Of a stretch of DNA of 64,000 nt, positions 39,179 to 48,504 are shown in pieces. The notes beneath the pieces are model-generated. The model ran no database searches. It saw only the letters and a list, made by a program, of their open reading frames with translations, and was not told the origin of the DNA. The stretch is from positions 1 through 64,000 of the forward strand of contig NZ_BSCT01000025.1 of assembly GCF_030159255.1 (NCBI RefSeq), read 5' to 3'. A program made the translations under genes and the position numbers. Every line of letters begins with the position of its first letter. The stretch's first letter is position 1. The stretch is from Bradyrhizobium sp. SSBR45G (GTDB lineage: Bacteria > Pseudomonadota > Alphaproteobacteria > Rhizobiales > Xanthobacteraceae).

Positions 39179-40939
39179 ATGTTGAGATGGATTCAGGATA
39201 TGCGCATCGGTACCAAGCTAGCGGTCAGCTCGCTGCTGAGCATCTTGCTGGTTGGCACGCTGATCTACGTCCAGATGACAGGCGACGCCGCGGTGCGCGC
39301 GGCGAACGACATCGCCGACCGGCAGAATGTGATCCTGCAGGATGCGATTGAAGCCAAGGCCGCAGTGCGCGGCATGCAGATCGGTATCCGCGATATCCGC
39401 CTGGCCAAGACCGAAGCCGAGCTCAAGGCCGGTTCGGACTATATGAGTGCCCGGCTGAAATCGACGCTAGACCTCGCAGACCAGATCCAGAAAGCGGCAA
39501 CGCTCGACGAGACTCGGCAGCGCGCGGCGAAGATCAAGGAGCTGGCCAGCGACTATGTGACCAAGGCGCGGGGTGCTCTGAAGGACAAGGCGGAAGCGAT
39601 CGAGATCGAGGCGAAGCGCGACGGCGGCGGGCTGTCGACCGAGGCGCTTGCCAAGGTCGCCAAGCTGAACGAAGACGCCGAGCACATTGCCAAGGACGTG
39701 ACGCTCCCGATTGCGCGCGAGCTCACCGAGGTGAGTGACAGGATCCTGGAACTCGCCCACAACAAGCTCGAGCACGAGAAACAGGTGGCGGAGCAAGAGA
39801 GGACGGCGGCCGAGCGCAATTCGCTTATTCTCGGCGCCACAGTGGCGCTGCTCCTGATCTTCACCTGTGTGTTCTCGATTGCAACCATCGCGCGGCCGAT
39901 TGCCGCGCTGACAAGATCGATGCTGGAGCTTGCCGAGGGCAACTTTGCCGTCGTGCTGCCGGGTCTCGGCCGCAAGGACGAGATCGGGGACGTCGCCGGT
40001 GCCGTTGAGAAGTTCAAGGTGGTGTCCGAACGGAAGGCCCGCGAGGAGGCCGAGGCGAAGACGCAGCAGGACCGCGTTGCCGCGGAGCAGCGCAAGGCGG
40101 ACATGCACAAGCTGGCGAACGGCTTCGAAGCCGCCGTCGGCGAGATCGTGCACACCGTATCTTCGGCCGCGACCGAACTCGAAGCCTCCGCCTCGACACT
40201 GACCACGACCGCCACGCGCTCACAGGAACTGACTGCGACGGTCGCAGCGGCCTCCGAGCAGGCGACCACCAACGTGCAGTCGGTGGCGTCCGCGACCGAG
40301 GAGTTGTCGTCCTCGGTCAATGAGATCAGCCGCCAGGTTCAGGAGTCGGCCCGCATGGCAAATGCCGCGGTCGATCAGGCGCGCCGCACCAATGAGCGGG
40401 TGGCGGAGCTGGCGAAGGCTGCAAGTCGCATTGGCGACGTGGTCGAACTGATCAACACCATCGCCGGCCAGACCAACCTCCTGGCGCTCAACGCCACGAT
40501 CGAGGCCGCGCGTGCCGGCGAAGCCGGCCGCGGCTTTGCGGTGGTCGCTTCCGAGGTCAAGGCACTCGCCGAGCAGACCGCGAAGGCGACCGGCGAGATC
40601 GGCCAGCAGATCAACGGCATTCAGAGCGCGACCGATGAATCGGTCGGCGCGATCAAGGAAATCTCGACCACGATTGAGCGGCTCTCCGAGATCTCGTCCA
40701 CCATTGCAGCCGCGGTGGAAGAGCAGGGCGCGGCGACCCAGGAAATCTCTCGCAACGTCCAACAGGCGGCGCAGGGCACCCAGCAGGTCTCCGAAAGCGT
40801 CATGGCCGTGCAGCGAGGCGCCACGGAGACGGGATCTGCCTCGTCGCAGGTGTTGTCGGCTGCGCAGACACTATCCACCGACAGCGACCGCCTCAAGATC
40901 GAGGTCAGCAAGTTCCTCGATCGCGTGCGCGCGGCGTAA
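39179..40939 (+). CDS. Methyl-accepting chemotaxis protein
   Basis: 586 residues. TM1 is at about 14-35 (LAVSSLLSILLVGTLIYVQM), followed by a periplasmic helical sensor to about 210, TM2 at about 220-240 (LILGATVALLLIFTCVFSIA), a HAMP domain to about 295, and the signalling domain with the hairpin tip INTIAGQTNLLALNATIEAA and ARAGEAGRGFAVVASEVKAL. The sensor is the four-helix (HBM/4HB) type, ligand unknown. The ATG at 39179 follows GGAAG; a GTG at 39164 is possible. It is the first clearly core gene right of the island, with no che genes next to it. Confidence 0.93.
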   Translation: MLRWIQDMRIGTKLAVSSLLSILLVGTLIYVQMTGDAAVRAANDIADRQNVILQDAIEAKAAVRGMQIGIRDIRLAKTEAELKAGSDYMSARLKSTLDLADQIQKAATLDETRQRAAKIKELASDYVTKARGALKDKAEAIEIEAKRDGGGLSTEALAKVAKLNEDAEHIAKDVTLPIARELTEVSDRILELAHNKLEHEKQVAEQERTAAERNSLILGATVALLLIFTCVFSIATIARPIAALTRSMLELAEGNFAVVLPGLGRKDEIGDVAGAVEKFKVVSERKAREEAEAKTQQDRVAAEQRKADMHKLANGFEAAVGEIVHTVSSAATELEASASTLTTTATRSQELTATVAAASEQATTNVQSVASATEELSSSVNEISRQVQESARMANAAVDQARRTNERVAELAKAASRIGDVVELINTIAGQTNLLALNATIEAARAGEAGRGFAVVASEVKALAEQTAKATGEIGQQINGIQSATDESVGAIKEISTTIERLSEISSTIAAAVEEQGAATQEISRNVQQAAQGTQQVSESVMAVQRGATETGSASSQVLSAAQTLSTDSDRLKIEVSKFLDRVRAA

Positions 40940-40993
40940 GACCCCGTCGCCGCACGGGAACGCTCAATGACTTATGGCCGATGCTTTCCCGAT

Positions 40994-41485
40994 CTATGAC
41001 GGAAGCATCCAGTCGCTGCCGGTGGTCTGCAGAGCGAACACGACGACGAGGCCGATCACCAGGAATGGCCCGAACGGCAGCGCCGTTTCGCCGGTCATCT
41101 GCCGGCCTCTCATCTGCAGCACGAGAACCGCCGCGAGCGCGGTCGTGGTGGCGACGAGCAGCAGAATCGGCAGGCCCGATAATCCCACCCAGAGCGTCGC
41201 GGCCATCACGAACTTGACGTCGCCGAGGCCGAGGCCCTGTCGGCCGCGGGCCAACTCATAGAGGTGGCGGAGCAGCAGCAGCGCCGCGCCGACCGCCAGC
41301 GCCGCGGCGCTGTCCCACAGTGCCTGCGGCAGATCGGCGACCGCCACCGTCCGGACGAAACCGCTCGCCGCCAGCAGCGCATTCATCCAGTCCGGCAGGA
41401 GGCCGCTGCGCAGGTCGGTCCAGAGCAGGCCGGCGCAGGTCAGGGCCAGGACGATGATGCAGGCGATGTTGATGAGGTCGGTCAC
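40994..41485 (-). CDS. A24-family prepilin peptidase-like protein
   Basis: About 163 residues and mainly membrane helices. The two catalytic aspartates are in WTDLRSGLLPDWMN and RQGLGLGDVKFVMA (the GxGD motif). This is the short CpaA/TadV-like form without the N-terminal methylase domain. It would cleave, in the membrane, the leader of type IV or Flp prepilins. No pilin genes are adjacent. The start is uncertain: GTG 41485 gives the family N-terminus, ATG 41524 adds 13 residues. Confidence 0.8.
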   Translation of the reverse strand: MTDLINIACIIVLALTCAGLLWTDLRSGLLPDWMNALLAASGFVRTVAVADLPQALWDSAAALAVGAALLLLRHLYELARGRQGLGLGDVKFVMAATLWVGLSGLPILLLVATTTALAAVLVLQMRGRQMTGETALPFGPFLVIGLVVVFALQTTGSDWMLPS

Positions 41486-42084
41486 GCAGGCCAGGGATTC
41501 GCGATCTTTGGTCGTTCTCACCATAGACCTGCACCGCGGGCCGGCGATAGCCCCGCCATGATCGGGCCAATCGCAGCGACCGAGCCGCCACGGCCACGGA
41601 CTCGCCTGAGAGGAAGCACGATGCCGCCCTGCGATGGCTCCTGAGGTCGCATTGCAGAGCCCGACCGAGTGGGTGAATGTGGCATCCGCCGACGCCATGA
41701 CCATCGCCATCCCCTCATCCGCACCGTCGCGCACGAACTAACAGCCTGAGTCCTCCTGCACCCGGTTCCGAGCTGCACGGCACTGGGACCGGAAATCCTG
41801 CGGGCAAACCTGGTGCACCGCAGCGTTCACGGCACGCGATGCGCAGCCTTGAGGAGACGTCGACCCCGACGTGGCCGTCCGGCCCGCGCGCCGTCGAGGC
41901 GGAGTCTGAGATCTGAGATCGGGCGGCCGCTCGCGCAGGACGTGTAGCAGACATCCCGTCGCTCAAAGGCTCGGCAATTCCTGCTGCCGGATTTGGCAAT
42001 GCGCCGGTCGCGGAGGCAACGAACTGATCAGTACGCAGGCGCGCATCTTTTTCATCACGATGCCGCATGTCGACGTTTGACAAA

Positions 42085-42102
42085 TTTGATCATCTGGTCA
42101 AA
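42085..42102. promoter_or_regulatory. RutR operator upstream of preT
   Basis: TTTGATCATCTGGTCAAA is an 18-bp dyad (7 of 8 arm positions) matching the RutR consensus TTGACCA-N2-TGGTCAA known from E. coli. It ends 68 bases before the preT start. A second site lies beside rutR itself. The rest of 41486-42170 shows no gene. Confidence 0.8.
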
Positions 42103-42170
42103 TCTTGCAGGGTGAGATCGTTCTTCGGACAGGCCGCCTTGCGGTGAGCGTCAATGGCAGGAGGATCAGC

Positions 42171-43544
42171 TTGAGCAACGAATTGGCCGTCGGTCTCGCA
42201 GGCCACAGGATCTCCGCCGAGCAGTGCCGCGACAATTTCAAGGACCTGGTCGCGCCGCTCCATCCCAACGAAGCGCGCCTCGCCGCCGAGCGCTGCCTGT
42301 TCTGCTACGACGCGCCCTGCGTGACGGCGTGTCCGACCGAGATCGACATTCCGCTCTTCATCCGGCAGATCGCGAACGGTCTTCCGGTGGCGGCTGCCAA
42401 GACCATCCTCGACGCCAACATCATGGGCGCGATGTGCGCCCGCGTCTGCCCGACCGAGAACCTCTGCGAAGGCGCCTGTGTGCGCGAGTCATCCGAGGCG
42501 CGCGCGGTGGAGATCGGACGCCTGCAGCGCCATGCGACCGACGCACTGTTTGCGAGCGGGCGCCAGCTCTATCGCGCAGCGGCTTCCACGGGAAAGAGGA
42601 TCGCGGTGGTCGGCGCCGGCCCGGCTGGGCTGTCGTGCGCCCACGCGCTGGCGCGCCAAGGCCACCAGGTGACGATCTTCGAGGCGCGGCCCAAGGGCGG
42701 CGGGCTCAACGAATATGGCATCGCCGCCTACAAGGTGACCAGTGACATCGCGCAGGCGGAGCTCGCCTATATTCTTGCCGTGGGCGGAATCACCATCGAA
42801 TACGGCAAGACGCTCGGCCGCGACATCACCCTGGCCAGCCTGAGGGCGGATCATGATGCGGTGTTTCTCGGTGTCGGCCTCGGCGGCACCAACGGGCTCG
42901 GACTCGGCGATATGCCGGCGGGCGTCAGCGATGCGGTCGCGTTCATCGCCGCGCTGCGGCAGGCGCCCGACAAGACGGCGCTGCCGATTGGCCGCAATGT
43001 GATCGTGATCGGCGGCGGCATGACTGCGATCGACGCGGCGACGCAGGTCAAGCTGCTCGGTGCGGAATGCGTCACCATTGCTTATCGCCGCTCCAAGTCG
43101 GAGATGCCGGCCTCGCCCTATGAGCAGGAGGTGGCGCAGGTGCGCGGCGTGCTGATCCGCGAACATTTGGCGCCGGTCGCGTTCGAGCAGGCCGACGGTG
43201 TGGTGTGTGGCGTCACCTTCGAGCGGACGCATAGCGAAGGCGGCCGGCTGGTTCCGACCGGCGAGCGTCTCACGCTCCAGGCCGACCAGGTGCTGACCGC
43301 GATCGGCCAGACGCTGGTCGCGAGCGATCTTGCCGACAGTGGTCTCGCCTTCGAGAAGGGCCGCATCGCGGTCGACGATGCGCGCCGCACCAGCCTTCCC
43401 GGCGTGTGGGCCGGCGGCGACTGCGTCGCCGGCGGCAACGATCTCACTGTGGCCGCCGTCGCCGACGGCAAGGCGGCTGCCGCGTCCATCATCGCAGCGC
43501 TGCAGCCTGCAGCGGCCGCAATCCCTCATCACGCAGGAGCTTGA
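42171..43544 (+). CDS. preT: NAD(P)-dependent dihydropyrimidine dehydrogenase, PreT/PydX subunit
   Basis: 457 residues. The N-terminal iron-sulfur domain has CLFCYDAPCVTACPTEIDIP and MCARVCPTENLCEGACVR. FAD is bound by VVGAGPAGLSCAHALARQGH, followed by the GGGLNEYGIAAYKV motif, and NAD(P) by VIVIGGGMTAIDAATQVK. The subunit feeds electrons from NAD(P)H to PreA, which reduces uracil and thymine to the dihydro forms, step 1 of reductive pyrimidine breakdown. The TTG at 42171 is chosen for its AGGAGG six bases upstream; an open frame from 42105 would start almost on the operator. preA follows 3 bases after the stop. Confidence 0.92.
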   Translation: MSNELAVGLAGHRISAEQCRDNFKDLVAPLHPNEARLAAERCLFCYDAPCVTACPTEIDIPLFIRQIANGLPVAAAKTILDANIMGAMCARVCPTENLCEGACVRESSEARAVEIGRLQRHATDALFASGRQLYRAAASTGKRIAVVGAGPAGLSCAHALARQGHQVTIFEARPKGGGLNEYGIAAYKVTSDIAQAELAYILAVGGITIEYGKTLGRDITLASLRADHDAVFLGVGLGGTNGLGLGDMPAGVSDAVAFIAALRQAPDKTALPIGRNVIVIGGGMTAIDAATQVKLLGAECVTIAYRRSKSEMPASPYEQEVAQVRGVLIREHLAPVAFEQADGVVCGVTFERTHSEGGRLVPTGERLTLQADQVLTAIGQTLVASDLADSGLAFEKGRIAVDDARRTSLPGVWAGGDCVAGGNDLTVAAVADGKAAAASIIAALQPAAAAIPHHAGA

Positions 43545-43547
43545 GCC

Positions 43548-44873
43548 GTGGCCGACCTCCGCACCAGCTTCGCCGGCATCACCTCGCCCAACCCGTTCTG
43601 GCTGGCCTCGGCGCCGCCGACCGACAAGGCCTACAACGTCGTCCGCGCCTTCAAGGCCGGCTGGGGCGGCGTGGTCTGGAAGACGCTCGGCGAGGATCCG
43701 CCGATCGTCAATGTCAGTGGGCCGCGCTATGGCGCGATCCATGGCAGCGACCGCCGCGTCATCGGCTTCAACAACATCGAGCTGATCACCGACCGGCCGC
43801 TCGAGGTCAATCTGCAGGAGATCACGCAGGTCAAGCGCGACTGGCCCGACCGCGCCGTCGTGGTGTCGCTGATGGTGCCGTGCGAGGAGCCGAACTGGAC
43901 CGCGATCATCGGGCGTGTCGAGCAGACCGGAGCCGACGGCATCGAGCTGAATTTCGGCTGCCCGCATGGCATGAGCGAGCGCGGCATGGGCGCCGCGGTC
44001 GGCCAGGTGCCCGACTACATCGAGATGGTCACGCGCTGGTGCAAGGCGGCGACGCGGATGCCGGTCATCGTCAAGCTGACGCCGAACGTCGCCAGCATCC
44101 TGCCGCCGGCGGAAGCCGCGAAACGCGGCGGCGCCGACGCGGTGTCGCTGATCAACACGGTCAATGCGCTGATGGGCGTCGACATCGACCAGATGGCGCC
44201 GTGGCCGCATATCGACGGCTACGGCACCCATGGCGGCATGTGTGGCTCGGTGGTCAAGCCGATCGCGCTCAACATGGTCTCGGCGATCGCGCGCCATCCG
44301 GCGACGCAGGGCCTGCCGATCTCGGGCATCGGCGGCATCGAGAAATGGCGCGATGCCGTCGAGTTCATGGCGCTGGGCGCTGGGAACGTCCAGGTCTGCA
44401 CCGCCGCCATGGTCTATGGCTTCAAGATCGTCCAGGAGATGATCGCCGGCCTGTCCGAGTGGATGGACCAGAAGGGCTATGCGCGAACCGAGGATTTCGT
44501 CGGCCTCGCCGCGCCGCGCAAGACCGAGTGGCAGCATCTCAACCTCGACTATGTGGTGAAGGCGCACATCGACCAGGACCTCTGCATCAAATGCGGCCGC
44601 TGCCATATCGGCTGCGAGGACACCTCGCACCAGGCAATCACCAGCCTGAAGGACGGCCAGCGGCACTTCGAGGTGATCGAGGAGGAATGCGTCGGCTGCA
44701 ATCTCTGCGCGGTGGTGTGCCCGATCGAGAACTGCATCACCATGGTGCCGCTCAGGGAAGGCGAGGTCGATCGCCGCACCGGCCTCAAGGTTGGCGGCCA
44801 CCGCACCTGGCTGGAGCATCCGAACAATCCGATGGCGACGAACCCGAGGCCCGCCAAATATGCCGCGGAGTAG
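43548..44873 (+). CDS. preA: Dihydropyrimidine dehydrogenase, PreA/PydA catalytic subunit
   Basis: 441 residues. The FMN TIM barrel (FAGITSPNPFWLASAPPTDK at the start, ELNFGCPHGMSERGMGAAVG, VIVKLTPNVASILPPA) is of the dihydroorotate-dehydrogenase class. Two C-terminal [4Fe-4S] motifs follow (CIKCGRCHIGCEDTSHQAI and CVGCNLCAVVCPIENCITM). With PreT it reduces uracil and thymine. The start is a GTG at 43548 after AGGAG, 3 bases below preT, so the two are one operon under the operator at 42085. Confidence 0.95.
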   Translation: MADLRTSFAGITSPNPFWLASAPPTDKAYNVVRAFKAGWGGVVWKTLGEDPPIVNVSGPRYGAIHGSDRRVIGFNNIELITDRPLEVNLQEITQVKRDWPDRAVVVSLMVPCEEPNWTAIIGRVEQTGADGIELNFGCPHGMSERGMGAAVGQVPDYIEMVTRWCKAATRMPVIVKLTPNVASILPPAEAAKRGGADAVSLINTVNALMGVDIDQMAPWPHIDGYGTHGGMCGSVVKPIALNMVSAIARHPATQGLPISGIGGIEKWRDAVEFMALGAGNVQVCTAAMVYGFKIVQEMIAGLSEWMDQKGYARTEDFVGLAAPRKTEWQHLNLDYVVKAHIDQDLCIKCGRCHIGCEDTSHQAITSLKDGQRHFEVIEEECVGCNLCAVVCPIENCITMVPLREGEVDRRTGLKVGGHRTWLEHPNNPMATNPRPAKYAAE

Positions 44874-44879
44874 TCCGGC

Positions 44880-45566
44880 TCACTCCTGCGCCGGCCCGAG
44901 CACGGCGTCGAGGATCGACTGCCGTGCTGCGGTGAAGAAGGCGGGATGATCAAGCGTGCGGCCGGTGATGGCCTCGACCTGTGTGGAGAAATCGGCGTAA
45001 TGCTGCGTCGTCGCCCAGATCATGAAAATGAGATGATGCGGATCCCGTCGCGGCAGTCTGCCCTGCGCCATCCAGCGCCGCAGCAAGGTCACCTTGCCGT
45101 CGACCTGCTGCTTGAGGTCGTCCTGCAGCACTTGGCCGAGCACCGGCGCGCCGCGCATCACCTCGATCGCGAACAGCCGCGACGCCTTGGGATGGTCGCG
45201 GGCATATTCCAGCTTCGTGGTGATGTAGTCGGTCAGCGCCGCGCGCGGGTCGCTCTGCGGCTCGATCCTGGCCAGCGGCACCAGCCACATGTCGAGCGTC
45301 CGCTTCAGCACCGCGAGATAGAGATCCTGCTTGGTGCGGAAGTAATACAGGAGGTTCGGCTTCGACAGGCCGGCGAGATCGGCGATGGCGTCGATGCGGG
45401 CGCCGGCGAAGCCGTCCATGGCGAACACCGAGAGCGCGGCATCGAGGATGCGCTCCACATTGGCCTCGCCGCCGCGCGTCTTGGCTCGCGTCTTGGCGCG
45501 GGTCTCCGTATCAGGCGTCGCCACCTTGCGGGCCTTGCGTTTCATGGTCGTCCGCGCCACCGCCAT
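44880..45566 (-). CDS. rutR: RutR, TetR-family regulator of pyrimidine catabolism
   Basis: About 228 residues. The HTH (ILDAALSVFAMDGFAGARID, LAGLSKPNLLYYFRTKQDLY) and the ligand domain both follow E. coli RutR, including LDMWLVPLARI, DHPKASRLFAIEVMRGAP and HHLIFMIWATTQHYADFSTQ. RutR represses pyrimidine-degradation genes and is released by uracil or thymine. Two operators of its consensus are present. The gene lies between the preT-preA operon, with which it converges, and the transporter operon, from which it diverges. Start uncertain between ATG 45566 and ATG 45545. The N-terminus is Lys/Arg-rich. Confidence 0.92.
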   Translation of the reverse strand: MAVARTTMKRKARKVATPDTETRAKTRAKTRGGEANVERILDAALSVFAMDGFAGARIDAIADLAGLSKPNLLYYFRTKQDLYLAVLKRTLDMWLVPLARIEPQSDPRAALTDYITTKLEYARDHPKASRLFAIEVMRGAPVLGQVLQDDLKQQVDGKVTLLRRWMAQGRLPRRDPHHLIFMIWATTQHYADFSTQVEAITGRTLDHPAFFTAARQSILDAVLGPAQE

Positions 45567-45628
45567 CAGACAGTCCGTTGCAATTCGATGAGATCGTGTA
45601 GATTGGTTCGCGCGCAGCATGCAATGAA

Positions 45629-45646
45629 TCTGACCAGATGGTCAAA
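45629..45646. promoter_or_regulatory. RutR operator in the rutR-transporter divergent region
   Basis: TCTGACCAGATGGTCAAA (7 of 8 arm positions) matches the RutR consensus. It lies 63 bases before the rutR start on one side and 117 before the ABC ATPase start on the other, so it can serve both autorepression and control of the importer-dihydropyrimidinase operon. The flanking bases TGGTCAAATCTTGC are also shared with the preT site. Confidence 0.8.
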
Positions 45647-45763
45647 TCTTGCGCAGGCGGATCGGACGTTGTCTCGATCAAAGCCTGTGAAATCAGGGAG
45701 CAGGGCATGGCATACCGCTTGCTTCGATGCGATCCATCGAGCTGTGCCGGAGAAGGGTGAGCT

Positions 45764-46549
45764 GTGAGCGCGCAGACGGCCATCGACATCCGCAACCTGT
45801 CGCTGACCTTCCAGACCGGCGACGGCCCGGTCTATGCGCTTGCTGACGCCAACCTCACCATCGCCAAGGGCGAGTTCGTCTCCTTCATCGGCCCGTCCGG
45901 CTGCGGCAAGACCACGCTGCTGCGCGTGATCGCCGATCTCGAGCAGCCGACATCCGGCAGCATCAGCGTCAACGGCCTGTCGCCGCATCAGGCGCGTCTG
46001 AAGCGGCAATATGGCTACGTGTTCCAGGCGCCGGCGCTCTATCCCTGGCGCACGGTGGAAGCCAATGTGATGCTGCCGCTCGAAGTGTTCGGCCTGCCGA
46101 AAGCCGAGCGACGGGAGCGGGCGCGCAAGCATCTCGACATGGTCAGGCTGTCGGGCTTTGCGAAGAAATTTCCGTGGCAGCTGTCCGGCGGCATGCAGCA
46201 GCGCGTCTCGATCGCCCGCGCGCTTTCGTTCGAGCCGGAGCTGCTGCTGATGGACGAGCCGTTCGGCGCGCTCGACGAGATCGTGCGCGACCAGCTCAAC
46301 GAGCAGCTCGTCAAGCTCTGGAACGAGACCCGCAAAACCGTCGTCTTCGTCACGCATTCGATTCCCGAGGCTGTGTTCCTGTCGTCGCGCATCGTGGTGA
46401 TGTCGCCGCGGCCGGGACGCATCATCGATGTCATCGATTGCGACTTCGGCTTGGACCGCACGCTGGACATTCGCGAGAGCCCAGAGTTCCTCAAGGTCGC
46501 GCACCGGGTCAGGGAGGGGCTGCGCGCCGGCCACAGCTACGATGAGTAG
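45764..46549 (+). CDS. ABC transporter ATPase (NitT/TauT type)
   Basis: 261 residues. Walker A is GPSGCGKTT, the Q-loop is in YVFQAPALYPWRTVEAN, the signature is LSGGMQQRVSIARALS and Walker B is LLLMDEPFGALDE, with the switch His in VFVTHSIPEA. The overall form is the SsuB/TauB/ThiZ-like group. The GTG at 45764 follows GGGTGAGCT. It begins an operon whose permease starts overlap by a few bases and which ends in pyrimidine-ring-opening enzymes. Import of pyrimidines or related ring compounds is inferred. Confidence 0.93.
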   Translation: MSAQTAIDIRNLSLTFQTGDGPVYALADANLTIAKGEFVSFIGPSGCGKTTLLRVIADLEQPTSGSISVNGLSPHQARLKRQYGYVFQAPALYPWRTVEANVMLPLEVFGLPKAERRERARKHLDMVRLSGFAKKFPWQLSGGMQQRVSIARALSFEPELLLMDEPFGALDEIVRDQLNEQLVKLWNETRKTVVFVTHSIPEAVFLSSRIVVMSPRPGRIIDVIDCDFGLDRTLDIRESPEFLKVAHRVREGLRAGHSYDE

Positions 46550-47486
46550 CGTCGCGCTGCAGACGCCGCGCGAGGCTGCCGCGCCCCACCGGGTGTGGGA
46601 CGGCCTGCGGCGCGGCGCGCTGGTCCCGGTGCTGACCTTGACGGCGATCATCCTCGCGGTGTGGTATCTCGCGTGCCTGCCGATGAATCGCGACCTGCCG
46701 CAGCTCGCGCGCGTCGAAGGCCTGGCCAACCGCTACGAGGCGGCCTGGAGCCTGGAACGGCCGGTGCTGCCGGCGCCGCACCAGATCATCACCGAGCTGT
46801 ATGCCTCGACCATCGGGACAAGGCTGCTTCGCGAGACCGCCGACGGTCTCGTGCTCAATCCGCGCAATCTGCTGACCCATGCCTGGGTGACGATCTCGGC
46901 GACGCTGGCGGGCTTCGTCATCGGCGTGACGCTCGGCATCGCGCTGGCGGTGGCGATCGTGCATGTCAATGCGCTGCGCCGCAGCCTGATGCCATGGATC
47001 GTGGCCAGCCAGAGTATTCCGATCCTGGCGATTGCGCCGATCATCATCGTCGCGCTCGGCTCGGTCGGCATCGTCGGCCTGCTGCCGAAGGCGGTCATCT
47101 CGGCCTATCTGTCGTTCTTCCCGGTCACCATCGGCATGGTCAAGGGCCTGACCTCGCCGGACGCGATGCTGCTCGACCTGATGCGCACCTACAACGCGTC
47201 GGGGACGCAGACCTTCGTCAAGCTGCGCTGGCCGGCCGCGATGCCCCTGCTGTTCGCGAGCCTGAAGGTCTCGATCTCGATCAGCCTGGTCGGCGCCATC
47301 GTCGGCGAACTGCCGACCGGCGCGCAGGCCGGTATCGGCGCCCGTCTGCTCTCTGGCTCCTATTACGGCCAGACCGTGCAGATCTGGTCGGCGCTGGTGA
47401 TGGCGGCGATCCTCGCCGCGCTGCTGGTGGCGCTGATCACGCTCGCCGAGAAGCTGACGTTGAAGGCGATGGGAGCGCGGCCATGA
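46542..47486 (+). CDS. ABC transporter permease 1
   Basis: 314 residues. One N-terminal helix is followed by a long soluble loop of about 60 residues, then the five-helix BPD_transp_1 core. The EAA-like loop is in LRWPAAMPLLFASLKVSIS. The ATG at 46542 overlaps the ATPase stop by 8 bases. Together with the second permease it likely forms a heterodimeric channel. The substrate is inferred from the operon only. Confidence 0.9.
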   Translation: MSSVALQTPREAAAPHRVWDGLRRGALVPVLTLTAIILAVWYLACLPMNRDLPQLARVEGLANRYEAAWSLERPVLPAPHQIITELYASTIGTRLLRETADGLVLNPRNLLTHAWVTISATLAGFVIGVTLGIALAVAIVHVNALRRSLMPWIVASQSIPILAIAPIIIVALGSVGIVGLLPKAVISAYLSFFPVTIGMVKGLTSPDAMLLDLMRTYNASGTQTFVKLRWPAAMPLLFASLKVSISISLVGAIVGELPTGAQAGIGARLLSGSYYGQTVQIWSALVMAAILAALLVALITLAEKLTLKAMGARP

Positions 47487-48460
47487 GCGCCATCATGTCC
47501 TCCCCATCCGAGCGCAAGCCGACGCTGTCGCTGGCGGGATCGCTCGCGGCTGGAGTCGCGTTCGCGATCCTCGCACTGATGTTGGCCCATCGCGGCACAT
47601 CGGGTCCGATCGTGATGACCCTGGCGCTCGCAGCCTGGGCCTGCGCTTGGTTTACGAACGTGATCTGGAGCCGCGCGCAAGGTTTGCCGCCGATGCTGAC
47701 GCGGCTCGCGGCAGTCGCGGTGCCGCTGCTCTTCGGCCTGACCCTGGTATTCCTGTGGGAAGTGATCTGCGTCGGCTTGAAGGTGCCGACGGTGCTGCTG
47801 CCGGCGCCGTCGCTGATCCTGTCGCGGCTGTTCGCATCATTGCCTGTGCTCGGCGCCGACTTTGTGCAGACCTTCGTGCGCGCGGCCCTGCCGGGCTGGC
47901 TGATCGGCTCGGCCGCCGGCTTCCTGGTGGCGCTCGCCTGCGACCGCTCCGACTTCCTGCGCCGCGGCCTGATCCCGATCGGCAACTTCATCTCGGCACT
48001 GCCGATCATCGGCATCGCGCCGATCCTGGTGATGTGGTTCGGCTTCGACTGGCACTCGAAGGCCGCCATGGTCGTCGTCATGACCTTCTTCCCGATGCTG
48101 GTGAACGCGGTCGCTGGGCTCGCCGCGGCGGGCCGGCTCGAGCGCGACCTGATGCATAGCTACGGCGCCTCCTGGCTGCAGACCCTGATGAAGTTGCGGC
48201 TGCCGGCGGCGATGCCGTTTCTGTTCAATGCGCTCAAGATCAACGCGTCGCTGGCGCTGATCGGCGCGATCGTGGCGGAGTTCTTCGGGACGCCGACGCT
48301 CGGCATGGGATTTCGCATCTCGACCGAGGTCGGCCGAATGTCGCTCGACATGGTGTGGGCGACGATCGTGATCGCCGCCATCGCCGGCTCCGCCTTCTTC
48401 GGCGCGCTGGTGCTGCTCGAGAAACGGGTGACGTTCTGGCACCCGTCGAACCGGGGTTGA
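47483..48460 (+). CDS. ABC transporter permease 2
   Basis: 325 residues. Three N-terminal hydrophobic segments (about 17-75) precede the BPD_transp_1 core; the EAA loop is LRLPAAMPFLFNALKINASL. ATG 47483 overlaps the previous stop (ATGA). It differs clearly from permease 1, so the importer is a heterodimer. The binding-protein gene is 44 bases downstream. Confidence 0.9.
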   Translation: MSAIMSSPSERKPTLSLAGSLAAGVAFAILALMLAHRGTSGPIVMTLALAAWACAWFTNVIWSRAQGLPPMLTRLAAVAVPLLFGLTLVFLWEVICVGLKVPTVLLPAPSLILSRLFASLPVLGADFVQTFVRAALPGWLIGSAAGFLVALACDRSDFLRRGLIPIGNFISALPIIGIAPILVMWFGFDWHSKAAMVVVMTFFPMLVNAVAGLAAAGRLERDLMHSYGASWLQTLMKLRLPAAMPFLFNALKINASLALIGAIVAEFFGTPTLGMGFRISTEVGRMSLDMVWATIVIAAIAGSAFFGALVLLEKRVTFWHPSNRG

Positions 48461-48504
48461 AACGAAGTCTGTTGGTTTGTGGTGTTGAACAGGGGAGACG
48501 ACGG

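Noticed and set aside
42489..44819. 776-residue open frame on the minus strand
   Set aside because: Antisense to preT and preA, both of which show complete motifs; composition is that of a shadow frame.
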